Notes: generated from the sequence alone by a model not told the origin. A stretch of 64,000 nucleotides of DNA from Mytilus edulis (GCF_963676685.1 NC_092356.1:47021601-47085600); one strand, 5' to 3'. Counted from the first letter of the stretch, positions 46,966-60,205 are shown. Made by a program: numbers and translations.

Positions 46966-47946
46966 ATAGCCCCACAGGACGCAATTACGACTGGACACAA
47001 TTACGAACGATTTCCAATGTTTGCCCTCTGAGATCATATTTGTTTATATTTATCAATAAATGTTTTTATAAATAAAACCCTATTAAAAATCCCTTGTTTT
47101 CATGATAATACAATTTATGTGCACTTGGTGAATGTTGATGACGATGACAAAATCATTCTGAAAATATTATAAGAAAGGCAATCTGACCTGGAAGTTATAT
47201 AAAAAAAATACATAAAGGTAAGTGCATATTGCCTTCTTTAGTTAATATATAGAAAGAAAAATAAATATCTCCTGATTCTGTTCATATGCTTGATGCCTTT
47301 TATCATGCCCAAATAACCCCACAATTTGACGTTTTTTAGACTCTTGTGAACCTATTTATGGCCAAAAGAAAATATGTTAATTTTATTGAAAAGTCCAGAG
47401 AACTCCGAAAGAAATGTTGACCAATATAAAAAAAAATCACAGATGAATGATAAGTACACCACCGAAATGGATAAACTTGAATTTAGTGCTCCTTTACAGG
47501 AGGAACTTACACAAAAACAAAAAAATTAAGAAATCTTTCCTTTACACATGACCGACATTTCGTCTGCAACCACTGCTGAAGTAATTGAAGTAAAAAACAA
47601 ACTTGTGCTTTTTATTTTCCTATGAAAATGTGTTTGCGATAAAGATTAATGTATGCTTTATCAATATAGACTGTTGTCATTGATTTCTTTTGCAAGATAT
47701 ATCAATATAGTGCTGTTCGGAATTGCGTCCATATGTGGCTCTCTTGACCCGTAAAACGAGGTCATGCAAATCTTACTAAAGTATCCCAACGTGCATAAAA
47801 ATTTATGTGGGATATGATGCAAAATGGAAAGCCTTCATACATCTTAAATTCTATGCTATAAAAAATTCAAGAAAAGTAGTCTACATTAAAAAAATATTAA
47901 TCACAGTTCAAAAATCGTTCGTAATTGTGTCCGGTGAGGCTATTCA
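46966..47946. mobile_element. Inverted-repeat element of about 980 bp
   Basis: Left end (46966-47012): ATAGCCCCACAGGACGCAAT, then TACGAC and TGGACACAATTACGAACGAT. Right end (47912-47946) read inward: ATAGCCTCACCGGACACAAT then TACGAACGATTTT. The two ends are inverted copies of about 35-45 bp. The left arm holds a second internal copy of the GGACGCAATTACGA block. Another, GGACGCAATTCCGAAC, lies inverted at about 47715-47735. No transposase frame and no clear target duplication are seen. Confidence 0.55.
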
Positions 47947-48539
47947 TACAACAGTTTTTAGACTATAATGTTCAAATTAAAAATAAGCAAAAATGATGTT
48001 TCACGATCATTAATCCATCGCTACATTTTGTAATCTAACGTTGTTTTTTATTTTTATAATGGTGCTTTCTTTCACGTCCGCAATTTCGATGTTAAAAATA
48101 GAAGACAAATCTTTAAATAGATACATGTATAAATAGTCTATGGTTTAAAGATTTATACAGGGCTTAGTATCCTAATAGTTTTGATTCGTATGGTTGTCTC
48201 CTCAAAGGAAATTGTTATTTATATATGGGTAAAAATTAACCGAATAAAAAAATGTACCCTAGCTGAAAGTAGCATCTCAAATATACAATAGAGCTGTTCT
48301 CAATTCTATTTCACTCATAAAACTTGAAGATTGAGAACGACATTATATCGATCACCTCTATATCACAGTACTACTATATATACCGACTGAAAAATATGCA
48401 CAGTGTCACAGACTTTCAGTACCTAAAGTTAAATGTAAATCCCGTAAGTAGTCAGTACTTCAATAAGACAGCAACCAGACAACAACACAAGGCCAAAAAG
48501 AAATTAAAAAGGAAAAGACATCTTATGATATGCATTTGA

Positions 48540-48740
48540 CGAGGGTGGGGAGGGGGTGCAGGGGTCCTGATCCCGGACTTAAAAACATGAAATCCCGAGG
48601 TCCCGAATTTATAGAAATTTCAATCCCGCCATACCGAAATTCGAAAAAAGAATAGCCGGATCCATAAAGATCAATCCCGAAATCCCGTGCTGAAAAAACA
48701 CCCGATCCCGGAGTCCCGTTTAAGGTCCCCCCTCATTTGT
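48540..48740. repeat. AATCCCGA-rich repeat
   Basis: A GC-rich island in AT-rich DNA in which TCCCG recurs at least ten times (CCTGATCCCGGAC, AAATCCCGAGGTCCCGAAT, CAATCCCGCC, CAATCCCGAAATCCCG, CCCGATCCCGGAGTCCCG), bordered by GGAGGGGGTGCAGGGGTCC and GTCCCCCCTC, which are partly inverted. It is probably a dispersed mussel repeat. Confidence 0.55.
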
Positions 48741-51520
48741 GTAGATGGACTAAATAACAAAACACAATATTACCAGTCATGTCTCAGCCTGTGTGCGATT
48801 GTTTTTCTTGTTTTTTTTCGGTTAGGGGGAAAAGGGGTGGGGGGGTTTGTAGACATATCAAACATAAATATGTACATCTGTGTTTATGTCATATATCTCA
48901 ACCTACGTTTATTTTGGTTTCCTCAGAGATGTTTTTACACGATGTATTTTCTGGAAAATACACTGTACTACAAAGACTATAAATGTCTTGAGAGAAAGCG
49001 AAATTCAGAGAGAGAAGCACAATAATTTATTGCCACATATAATTAGATCTCAAAGGGAGTTGCAGAATAACGGATACTGGCGAATGTCAAAATTGAACAA
49101 AAAGTTTGCAAAATTATAAAGAATAACAACGGAAAATAAAATAACTAATTAATATAATAGTGTATACCATGTACAGAATTTTACAAAATCGTTAATTGAA
49201 GATTTTACAGAATAAGCGTTATATCTAAAGATAAAGAACATATGGACCCTTAAAAATCGTTGGATTATCTCGGTGTTGCTGGTCAGTAATGAATAAAAAA
49301 TCACTGGTCAATTTAAAGGTTGTCGTAAGTGATGCAATATATTCTTATTTTCCTGTTCCCCTTATATAACTTCCAGTTTTATTAAAGTTTACATTCATCA
49401 AAGCCTTAGTTTAATTTAGTTTCCTGTCATTACTACCCCCCTTACTTTGTCGCATGTTGTGTATCATGAACTGATTCTATATATACTTCGAGCATACATA
49501 TGTACACTTATGGAACAATAACCATTTCGTAAACTTTTTAAAACGTTTTTGTAGACTTGTATACAATAAATTTTATACAGAACAAAAAAGATATTAACAA
49601 AGATGTCAGTTTGTCTGCGTGTTTTACTTGTTAACTTGAAGATGTATAAATAACCACTCGACACTCTTTCAAGAATTTGTAGAATCATTGATATAATGTT
49701 TGTTTATATATCCGATGTTTAGCAGCAGTATATGGACAGCGTGTTCTGTCGTGATATAGTACCAATACACAAGCTTTTACATGTTCCGCTGCTAAAAAAT
49801 ACGTTTTTTTTTCAAAAGTGGCCAAATCATATATCGGAACGGAGAAAAAGTGTAAACAGATGACTTACAAGATAGTCCAAGAGATTTGTGAATTGGTTAC
49901 CCAAAAATGACAAAGTTCAACTATCTCTCATTAGAGCAAATATTATTAAAGATCAAAACCTTGACCACATGCAAACAGACAGCAAAGTACGTTCTATGAT
50001 TAAAACTGTAGATGTTTTGCGGAATAACTAGAAACTATAAAGGGGGACGGATGGACGGAAGGACGGGCGGCCAGACGGAATGACAGACGGACAGACGTAC
50101 AGGGGTAGTTGAGGGGGCATAAAAAATACAGCTTCAATTACATCTTTTATTGCGTCCACTTGTAGACAGTAACCCTGATGATTTCTATTTTTAAGATTTT
50201 ACCATTTTTGCGTTCATGTACTTACAACGTATTTTTGTCTGAATTAGTAATTGTTTTAGATATGTATATTGATAATGAACATACATGTATCACATTTTTT
50301 ACAACGTATAATTTCTTTTTAAAATGTTCCATAAAAGAGGGTCTGATTGGGGTTTGCGGAATACAGAATAATGGGCAAAAATTGCTGAATAAAATGCAAA
50401 AAAGAAAAAAAAAAGGAAAAAGTGTATAATCGATAATGAGGTGCTAAAATATAAAGAATTAAGAATATTGATAATACTAAATAAAAATTTATGATAATTA
50501 TCCAGACTCTTATGATAAAAAGAATCTATCAACATGATCAATACGAAACACATAATCATCGTGCATAATCAACACGAAGAACGTTGGAAATTATTAGCAT
50601 GATAACTTGACGTTATATAATAAAAATTACGACGTCACGAATTTTGATGTCTTTTTTGGTCAAAATGTTGGGTTTGCGTCGCTTCTACAGGGAAAACGAA
50701 GTCGGTGACCATTTTTGTTTTAATATCATCTAATTCGTAAGACAAAGAGGAAAAAAATATTAATTTAAAAAAAATTTCTATGGAGCGGTTCTCGTGATTT
50801 ATACCAGAAACCAAAAATTGTAGAAGAAAAATATAGATTTACCCTATATACTCAATGTAATTTAGTACTTTCTCGGACCATTTTAAAAATGGATTTTTCT
50901 TGAAAACGAAGTCGGTGACATATACTTTTTTTTACATTTTCTGATGTATATTTTCAATATCTAATTGCGTTCAAAGTTTTAAAAAAATCTATGGACAAGT
51001 TTATTTTCTGATCCTTGACCTTAAAGGGTTTGCTCATCATTGCATTCCCTGTGGTAACCTATATTTGGTTACATCCATATATATTACATTAGGAAGATGC
51101 AGTAGGATATTGCCAATGTTTATATGTTCCTTCTATAGTGCATGGTCTTATATTGTCCACCTTCTTTCACTCACGGCTTACAGGGGAAAATTGGTATCGT
51201 TTGTTTACTTTAAAAAATCAAGTTTGATTATTCAGTACGTATTAGGTCCTTATGGTACAAATATTTATCTCCCAGTCATTAATTTCAAACAATTAACTGT
51301 ATCTTGAATGATATTTTGAATGACTTACTTATTGTATTATGACATTCTTATTTCGCTTTGTAATCAAAGCCGTGTTCTGATAAACATAAAATATGAACGA
51401 CCCTTGGCACAAACGTACTATTTCTTCTGATAAAATATGTATATTTTAAATGCTCACATAATATTGTGTTGTATATTGCTATCAAAACAAGTATTGTATA
51501 TACTTTATATACTAAAAAGA
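48741..51520. other. Intergenic stretch with one decayed repeat
   Basis: No gene is seen. At about 49900-50130 there is a family E relative: AAATTCAACT-like start, GGACGGATGGACGGAAGG and GGACAGACGTACAGGGG, ending GAGGGGGCATAAAAAATA. Elsewhere I recognise nothing. Open frames here have no protein-like composition. Confidence 0.5.
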
Positions 51521-51524
51521 AGAT

Positions 51525-51750
51525 ATGGTATGATTGCCAACTCTCCACAAGGGACCAAATGATAAAAAATAAACAACTATAGGTCATCGTACGGTCTTCA
51601 ACAATGAGCAAAAGCTAAACCACATAGTCAGCTATAAAAGGCCCCGCAATGACAAATGTAAAACAATTCAAACGCTGAATTCCTGGCTCCTGACTTGGAA
51701 CAGCACATACACACAGAATGTGACGAGGTTAAACATGTAAGCGGAATTCC
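51525..51750 (-). repeat. Family A dispersed repeat, near full length
   Basis: The plus strand reads AGATATGGTATGATTGCCAA, then CTCTCCACAAGGGACCAAAT, CGTACGGTCTTCAACAATGA, CATAGTCAGCTATAAAAGGC and TCCTGACTTGGAACAGC, ending AGGTTAAACATGT: the inverse of 19000-19315. Confidence 0.75.
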
Positions 51751-52149
51751 AACCCTCGCTCTAACCTGGGACAGTGAAAGAACATTACACCATAAAAACG
51801 AACTATAAAAATCAGTTGAAAAAAGGCTTAACTTATCAGATGGAAACAAATAGATATAAATCTAACAAAAACACAGAGTGAACATGGCAAGGTACTTGCA
51901 TATCCCAACAACTAAACGACACTAATGTACTGATCTAAGAGTACTCGCAGCTACGGACAGATAGTTCAAAGCCACTAACACTAAAGAAAAAAAATTGTAT
52001 ACCTGTATTAACCCTGCTATTAGGTTCTAATATTTAAAAATGAAAATGTAACGTATATAATTCATACACTGAAGGAGGAAACGATAACAGCCAAACATTT
52101 ATAATGTATTGCCGTACGATTCGACCTACACAAAACCAGTATATGTACT

Positions 52150-52205
52150 ATCTTTGGTCGGGTTGTTGTCTCTTATACAAATTCCCCGTTTCCATTCTCT
52201 ATTTA
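52150..52205 (+). repeat. Family B tail fragment
   Basis: TTTGGTCGGGTTGTTGTCTC, then CAAATTCCCCGTTTCCATTC and TCTA, as at 12240-12290. Confidence 0.6.
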
Positions 52206-52423
52206 ATATAGATTAAAAAAATTCTTTCGTGTCTTGCTCTATGCTCATTTTGACATGGGTAGGCATTATACGTTGCCTTAATTTACACCTTTTTTTTATG
52301 TTAGGTGTAATATATGATCTAATTTAATGCCATGTTAACATGACCATAGAGAATATCATGAAGGATTTATTCCTTAAGTCTTTACATATAATATTGATCA
52401 AATTTCCGAAACACTTTAAAACA

Positions 52424-53985
52424 TTTTCTCGTTTGAATTGTTTTACATTGTCTTATCGGGGCCTAATATAACTTCCAAGTGCTCCACGGAACCTCTTTCT
52501 AAATTATTAACATCTATTTTATCAGCAATCAAAGACGGGCTTCAAAGTTATTGTGAAACTGCCTATTCTAGAGGTGGCGTGAATCAGATGTGGATACTTA
52601 AAAATTCCAAAGATCTTTTAGAGTACATACAATCTAACTCTCTTTCATCTTGTAACAGTATCAAAACATTTGACTTTTCTACTCTTTACACAAGTATTCC
52701 ACATTCCAAACTAAAAGACAAATTGGAAGAGTTGGTATTACTTTGAATCATAAAAAAAGAATGGCCAACGTAGATACAAGTATCTTGTCTTAGGGAGGGA
52801 TAAATCATACTTTGTAAAGAATCACTCTGATTCAAACAAAAAATTCTCTGAAACCGATATAATCAAGATGCTTGATTTCTTGATTGACAACATATTTGTA
52901 ACGTTCGAAGGACGTGTTTTTCAACAGACTGTTGGCATCCCAATGGGAACAAACTGTGCCCCTCTACTTACCGACTTGTTTCTTTATTATTATGAGACTG
53001 ACTTCATGCAGAAACTTCTTAGGAAGAATGATAAGAAGCTAACAATATCCTTTAACTCTACTTTCCGCTATATAGATTACGTTCTTTCACTAAACAATTC
53101 AAAATTTGGTGACTATGTGGAACGCATCTATCCCATCGAATTGGAGATAAAGGGTACTACAGATACAGTTAAGTCGGCCTCATATCTTGACTTCCATCTT
53201 GAAATTGACAATGAGGGTCGGTTAAAAACAAAACTTTACGACAAACGAGATGATTTCAGCTTTCCAATTGTGAACTTTCCATTTCTAAGTAGCAACATTC
53301 CAGCAGCACCTGCATACGGGGTATATATCTCCCAATTGATAGGATATCCCCGTGCTTGCATTTCCTATCATGATTTTCTTGATAGCGGGTTACTACTCAC
53401 AATGAAGCTATTAAACCAAGAGTTCCAAATGGTGAAGTTGAAATCATCCCTTCGTAAATTTTACGGACGCCATCACGAGTTGGTTGACCGTTATGGAATA
53501 ACCATTTCACAAATTATATCGGATATGTTCCTTACGTCGTAACTACAATCCCCTTCCCTTTCATGAATGTGACCTACCGAATAAGACTATTTACCAGATT
53601 TGTAATCACATAAGCAACACGACGGGTGCCACATGTGGAGCAGGATTTGCTTACCCTTCCGGAGCACCTGAGATCACCCTAGTTATTGGTGGGGTTCGTG
53701 TTGTTTATTCTTTAGTTTTCTATGTTGTGTCATGTGTACTATTGTTTTTCTGTTTGTCTTTTTCATTTTTAGCCATGGCGTTGTCAGTTTGTTTTAGATT
53801 TATGAGTTTGACTATCCCTTTGGTATCTTTCGTCCCTCTTTTATAGCTGACTATGCGGTATGGGCTTTGCTCATTGTTGAAGGCTGTACGGTGACCTATA
53901 ATTGTTAATGACTGTGTCATTTTGGTCTTTTGTGGATAGTTGTCTCATTGGCAATCATACCACATCTTCTTTTTTATATACTAAT
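52424..53985 (+). repeat. Family A repeat split by a Penelope-like insertion
   Basis: 52424-52470 gives the middle of family A (TCTCGTTTGAATTGTTTTAC, TCGGGGCCTAATATA). 53842-53985 resumes it at TATAGCTGACTATGCGGTAT and runs to ATACCACATCTTCTTTTTTA. The intact copies read GGGGCCTTTTATAGCTGAC, so TATA (52467-52470 and 53842-53845) looks like a short target duplication around the element. Confidence 0.7.
52471..53841 (+). mobile_element. Penelope-like retroelement, 5'-truncated and mutated
   Basis: A first frame (about 52473-52743) gives MWILKNSKDLLEYIQSN and IKTFDFSTLYTSIPHSKLKD, the fingers part of the polymerase. A frameshift near 52743 separates it from a second frame (52868-53539) with VFQQTVGIPMGTNCAPL, the palm (FRYIDYVLSLNN), ASYLDFHLEID and a basic C-terminus. 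The catalytic pair reads ID-Tyr where the copy at 8257-8793 has ID-Asp, a GAT to TAC-type change, so this copy is inactive on two counts. The 3' tail of about 300 bp (ACCGAATAAGACTATTTACC to TCTTTCGTCCCTCTT) is the source of all family P fragments. The Penelope-like assignment comes from the PMGTNCAP and YLD blocks; no endonuclease domain is visible. Confidence 0.75.
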
Positions 53986-56080
53986 GAAAACAACACGTAT
54001 AATTATGTTTATATGTTGTCAAACAGTGACAACCCCTGGATATTAGGTACATATGTAAGTATTGCAAATCATTGAGCGGTAAATTAATACTAATTAATCT
54101 ACAACTTTGTATAATGGTATTTGACTACCTCAATAAAGGCATGAATAGATTAAAGTTCTGATAGTCTTCATTTAGAATTAGTGATCACGAATGCAAACAA
54201 TATTCAGTATAAACAATTTCTCAATGTCAGTGTTGGTTAATTAATTAATTAATCCGGCTTAATTTTAAGTTGCTGTTTTACTTTGATGTTGTGACATGTT
54301 GTGGCAAAACTAGTATATCAATATATTTTCAAGTTCAAAAGGTTTAGTTTATTTAACGGAACGTGTTATGTTTACAACGATTTCATTCCTATGTATTTTT
54401 TTATCGCAACTTGTCTTTATTAATCCAATATACATGTTGACCTTTTTAATGAGAAATACAATTTAGACATTGATGACACTGATGATAAAAATTTGGTTAA
54501 TCTGTTCTAATCCAACTTGCAACAAAAAAACAGTTTGTTCTAATCTTTTTTAGATATATTATTACAACACGATGCGTTAAAGATAACCGGGATTATGTTG
54601 ATGATTTCGTGATGCAAAATACGTATCCGTACTTGGGAATACTTAAAAAGACAATGGGAAAGCCATTGTATTTCTGGATCTTATATAAAAATTCTGAAGG
54701 ATGCATTCAGCATGGACACCTCATATCTCAATTTATTCGTATCTCTATTTAAGTTGCGACGTTTTTTTTAATGTGTAATGTCTGACTGACGTTAACTCTA
54801 AAATAGTGAAGCTCTTCAGGGAAAAATAGTACCAAACCTTCACCCTTATCTGTAACATCACAACATAGAGCGACACACCATAAAAATATCAATTGAAATT
54901 GCTTATCTAAATCAAAAGACATATTAACAACGTATGGCCTACAAAAATGATAAACAAAATATTGCTCTTACTGTTTAGTTGGCTATACAAGATCCCGACA
55001 TGAAAAGTGAAACAATTGAAATAAGCAAATTAATGGATAGTTCTATTACAAATAACGAAACACGAACTCGACTGATATGAACAAATGATAACCATTAAAC
55101 TACAGGTTATTATCTTTGGATAGGCTCGTAAAGAATGTGGCAGGGTTTAACCCTTTGACTTGAAATTTGAACAACGAAAAACTCGTGTACACATTTTTGT
55201 AAAAAGAATATTTGATAAATATATCCGAAGAAAAGATTTCGTCAAATCGGTTTATTAGGTATTAATGATTTTTTTTTTATATAATAACTATTGAAGTTGT
55301 ACATATATCAATGCAAGTTTTGTACGTTTTAAAGAACACGTGAGTGTGGTATTTATAAATGGGTTTGTTTGTTGGATTTCAAATAAAAAACGGGTAGAAG
55401 TTCACACACGGGTTGTTTGTTCGTAGTTTAAGTTATTCGAGCAAAGAATGGTAAATTATATATATACATGTATTGAATATTTATTGTTTTACAGGTTAAT
55501 TGTCCGAAATGAGTAGAAAATATTTGAGTACTTTTTTGAGACCGACATTGTTTCATTGAGAGTTTTGTATTCTACTGATAAATAAATAAAGTATGCTCAG
55601 CTGAGCTTACGCATCCAAGACTTAGTATAAAACTTCAAATTGACAAAACTGTTCAAAAGGTTGCTGATCGAACACAACAATACTTTACGAATGAGCGACG
55701 AGCATAAACTAATTCTCAGTGTAAGTTGGTCACAAGTTTGTGAATTCTATGAATAATGTTATTTATTACATTAAACATGAAAGTAACAAGAATACCGAAA
55801 TACGAGAAAAATTCATAACGGAAAGGTATTTATTACTTGTATAGTATGACGTCAAAGAAGTGAAATTATGAAAAAGCATTGTTTTTTTTATACTGACACC
55901 AATGCAATCATACTTACTATATAATATGAAAAAAATTGGTAGCTAAGTATAATCAGAAGAATCTGATTTTGGCAAACGAGTTCATATTAAACTATTATGC
56001 ATTTGAATGACTAATAACAAGTGACAGGCTATTGATTGTTGTTCCGTTAACTAGTTGAAATGATCATAACTTACGTTTAC
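53986..56080. other. Intergenic DNA; expected site of the cyclase copy 2 3' end
   Basis: No exon and no repeat that I recognise. The terminal exon of cyclase copy 2, if it exists, should lie here; nothing on the minus strand resembles it. Confidence 0.45.
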
Positions 56081-56864
56081 TCGTCGATTCCATGCCAAAC
56101 AGACAATATCGAGGCATTGTGGTTCAAACAACACCTGCGACCACAGAACCTGCAAAAAGAAAGCAAGAAACAATTGAAACGTCAACACACAGTACTTTAT
56201 TCATCATATTGTATTCAGAAAATTTTGAATAGAAACAACCAAGACCAAATCAAATATAGGACAGAGGTAAAAAAGGGAAATCCTATGATACCTCCTAATC
56301 CCATCAACATCAAACCATGAGTTTAAGTATGCATTAAACTAGTCATTGCAAAGCCAGTGTTAAGTAACACAATCGTATGCCCTCAGTATGCAATTTGACT
56401 GCATTCCACCAATTATCAAGCTTGAAGCAGTAACTCAAAAACTAACATGTTCGGTATAGTCTGCTACTTTACTTGTGACGTAGTTAAATCAACGCTTTTC
56501 TTTAACAATTTTGGTTCTAAAATACAAATCTTTTCACAAGTTGAATGTATTAATGGTTTTAATAGTCCATTAAAGGGGCATAAGCTACACATTGGAATAA
56601 GAAATACAAACGATTCTTTTTGTTTCAAGTACCAATAACAGCAGCATTTTGAAATAAATTATGTTATTTGTATGCAGTTTGACCAAGATTTGTCGAAATA
56701 TGCTCAAACATGTTATGCAGTTGTTATTTACATAGAATATATTATATATTCATACATAGTTTTGCAACCATTGAACACGTTGAAAGGACTATGTGTTGAG
56801 TAACTGAATGAAAATGTAACTTCAATGTATCATAGGGAAAGGCATTGCAATGATAAACAGTATG

Positions 56865-57175
56865 GAAAAAGTAAAATCACAAAAATACTGAACTTAGAGG
56901 AAAATCAATTCGGAAAGTCCATAATCACATGGCAAAATCAAATAACAAAACGCACCAAAAACGAATGGACAAGAACTATCATATTCCTGACTTGGTACAA
57001 GCATTTTCAAATGTAGAAAATGGTGGATTAAACCGGGTTCTATAGCGCTAACCCTCTCACTTTACTGACAGTCTCATCAATTTCCGATATATTTACATTG
57101 ATGCGTTAAATAAACAGACACAATAAATAAAATATTCAAAATATGGGTACATCAGTCATCATCGTATAACAATTT
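56865..57175 (-). repeat. Family D dispersed repeat, full length
   Basis: The plus strand reads GTAAAATCACAAAAATACTG, then TTCGGAAAGTCCATAATCAC, TCATATTCCTGACTTGGTAC, CTAACCCTCTCACTTTACTG and ATCAGTCATCATCGTATAAC. It matches 9441-9668 inverted and lies in the intron between the last two exons of cyclase copy 2. Confidence 0.75.
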
Positions 57176-60104
57176 TAAAATGAACAATTTAATAGAACAC
57201 AAAGACATCTACTATCTACGAACACATTCATTGATTTGAGTGTCTGACGTCAGAAAATTTTATACGTCACATAAATTTTTCGTTCAATGTGCATACAAAC
57301 AATTTTAAAATTTACATAGGAATGTTAGCATACAGGGTTAAAAAATCAAAAGTATGTAAGAATAAATATCAGAAATAGACCGAGATTTAAACTAGTCCAA
57401 AAGTTATATATAGAATTTATAAGAATCCAAAAATAGTTAATTCCACTACGCGATTGAATGATTTTGACGTTTGTGGTTCAACGTATATTGTAATTCATAA
57501 TAGAAATATATCATAATGACATATAATAGAACAATATCATACTGACGGGATCTTTTAAAGTACAGAGTCACGTTATAAGAACAAAAGAAATACAAAAAGT
57601 CGCATATACAAAACAAACAACCAAAAAATGAAAGCCAATACAAACACATTGACGAGATGTATAAGAATTTAAAGAAGCATTCATTAATTTAGATTGATTC
57701 TTCTATCTGGATAACAAAAAGAGCTTTCAATGTTTTACAGTAAAATGGGTTTTTATCACCGATACCGTTTAATCTACTTATTAAATTGTAGTGTTCCCGA
57801 TGAAGGTAAATCTATTAAAGCGCTTCGAATAAAATGTATAAAAAGAATATTTATATTTCGTATATCCGTAGTAAATATCGCTATAAGTCTTTCCACATTT
57901 CAATAATCAATTGTACAATATAGTCAAAGATAAGTGATCCGTAGTTTATTTATTATATGATTTTCTTGTGGTATCTCTTCTCTTAGGTGTCTTTATTTAA
58001 ATCTTGTTTGTATATTAATTGAAATACCTGTATTTATTCCAATCCTTATTTGCCATTTCTCCCCTGGTATATGAGGTATTTGCGATTGACTAACTATTTC
58101 TAATATGTCTACTGACATCAAAGCTATTTCAGATGCATGTTGGTTGGTGTTCCTTACTGGCAAACAAGAAACCATCATGTAGGCATCACCTTTAGTAAAT
58201 AGTTATATTTTCAGGAAGTAAGATTTAAATCAAGTAAACAACATTCAAAATGGAGTCAAGTTCGATGACAAATATTGCATATTATGCACAATTAATTTAG
58301 TTTCGATATACGCGTACTATTATCAATATCAAATACCAGATAACATTTAACATTATGGCGAACCCCAAAAAGAAAAGACAACGAACATGGATTTGAAGCA
58401 TGTAACCCCACAATTATCAGGTTTTAACTCAGGATTTAGATACATTACATCTACATGACATTAAGTCATTCATGTTGATTGCTTAGCATATTCAACGCTT
58501 ATGCCTATCAATAAAATCCACTTCCTAAAAATCTTTTGACCAAACAATTTATTTGAAATGGCCTAAACATATTAATGTCCTTTGTAAATGTCTTTTATTG
58601 ATTTATTAAATACACTCTGGCCATTATTATTTTACAATTTTTAAAGATATTGCGCATTTTACATCTTTAAGATAACAAAGGATTAATGGAATATTCAGAC
58701 AAAGATGCAACCTTGTATGTCTTGCTATAGTGATATGGTTTTACTTGTAATTGTTTATTGTAATTGAAAAGGATTATCTGCTTCTCGTGTACTGATTTGT
58801 ATTGTTCATTTTGATATGTATGTTTTATTTTAACTCTAATCAAAATAAAATGATAGGTGGTTATATTTGTAATGAAACCAGATTAATTCCGCCCAATATT
58901 CACGGAAGAATTCTGATGAGCACATCAGTCATCCAAAAAGGTTTTCCGGTACTTCTTTTTTTATTTTACATTCTTTTATGTATACAGAAACGCACACAAA
59001 ACAACGCCCAGTCTTCAAGTCCCTGCCATTAGTCACAACCTTAATCTGCAACGGTCTTTTTTTTGGGTTCATATAGCATTTTGTGTTCTGATAAATATTT
59101 TTTAAGTTTGTTCATTTTAGTTAGACTTCGATAGGGTGTACATATTGTATACCTAATTATATAGTACTAAAATAAAATCTAAAATTTAACAGCAGCAATC
59201 CTGTACAAGTTTGTTTTTTTATTTGGCTACCCTTTAACTATATATACCTATTGTTTCTACTTTATATACATCAAACTTTTCTATTCGTTCATCTATCACA
59301 CTGTACAAGTCATTCAACATATAAATGACTTGCATGGGTGAATTTTTAGAGCAGATAGTCGTAAATCCAACTATATCGGAAAAGTACACCGTTACTGATT
59401 CAAAATATTCCGGTTCTATAGGCGTATTATTCATCATTCGTTTGGCTATAGAAACAGGCAGCATTTGGTAGAGTAACTGTTCCGTTCTTTTTCGCTCTTG
59501 TTCTAAATCGTATGTTTTATTTGTCAATGAGTTCGCAACTGACTGTAACTTTTTGTTAAGACGGTACACTAGCAGAACTATCACAGTAAACATTACTATT
59601 GCCCCAACGACTATAAATATACTTATTCTCACATTCATCTCATGTAGACTCAGATTGTTATTCAGGGACACAATTATTTCCTACATATGAAAAAAATGTT
59701 GTATGAGAAATTGAAATTTTGATTAAACGTTTATTATTGAAGTCGAAAAACAGGTTAATTGGTGATTCTACATATATTGCAAACGGATCAACCGTTGTAT
59801 TGGTTTTCAAAGTTATTTACTAAATTCCAAGGTTGCAGTAGTTTACTGAATGTCAATCTTCTTAATCCAAAAAGAAATTACAAATACAGATAAGTTAGTA
59901 CTAAAATAAAAACAAAGGGATAATATGACCTCCAAAAAGGAGTATTGTCATCTGGTTAGAGAACACAGTTACTTCAAAATGCATTTCCTTAAGACAATAA
60001 CATTGAAATAAACAAAATCGTACCAAAGTGATTTTTACAGTGTTGAAATAGTTTAGGTTCAAATAATATAAAGTATCATTTTTTTACTTTTTTGGCGTTA
60101 GAAT

Positions 60105-60205
60105 TATTTTGATCTAAGCGTCACCGATGAGTCTTACATGTATGTAGACGAGACGCACGTCTGGCGTATTAAATTATATTCCTGGTACCTTTGATAATTA
60201 TAGAT
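60105..60205 (+). repeat. Family C dispersed repeat
   Basis: ATTATTTTGATCTAAGCGTC, then ACCGATGAGTCTTACATG, GTAGACGAGACGCACGTCTG and CCTGGTACCTTTGATAA; it lies in the intron of cyclase copy 2 between the 433- and 275-bp exons. Confidence 0.7.

Noticed and set aside
48687-49119. Three overlapping plus-strand frames
   Set aside because: No start context, no motif, overlap with each other in different frames and with the TCCCG repeat border.
58028-58189. GDGY in cyclase copy 1 versus GDAY in copy 2 as a damaging change
   Set aside because: Both forms are normal in guanylate cyclases; the metal-binding Asp is kept. It is not evidence of decay.
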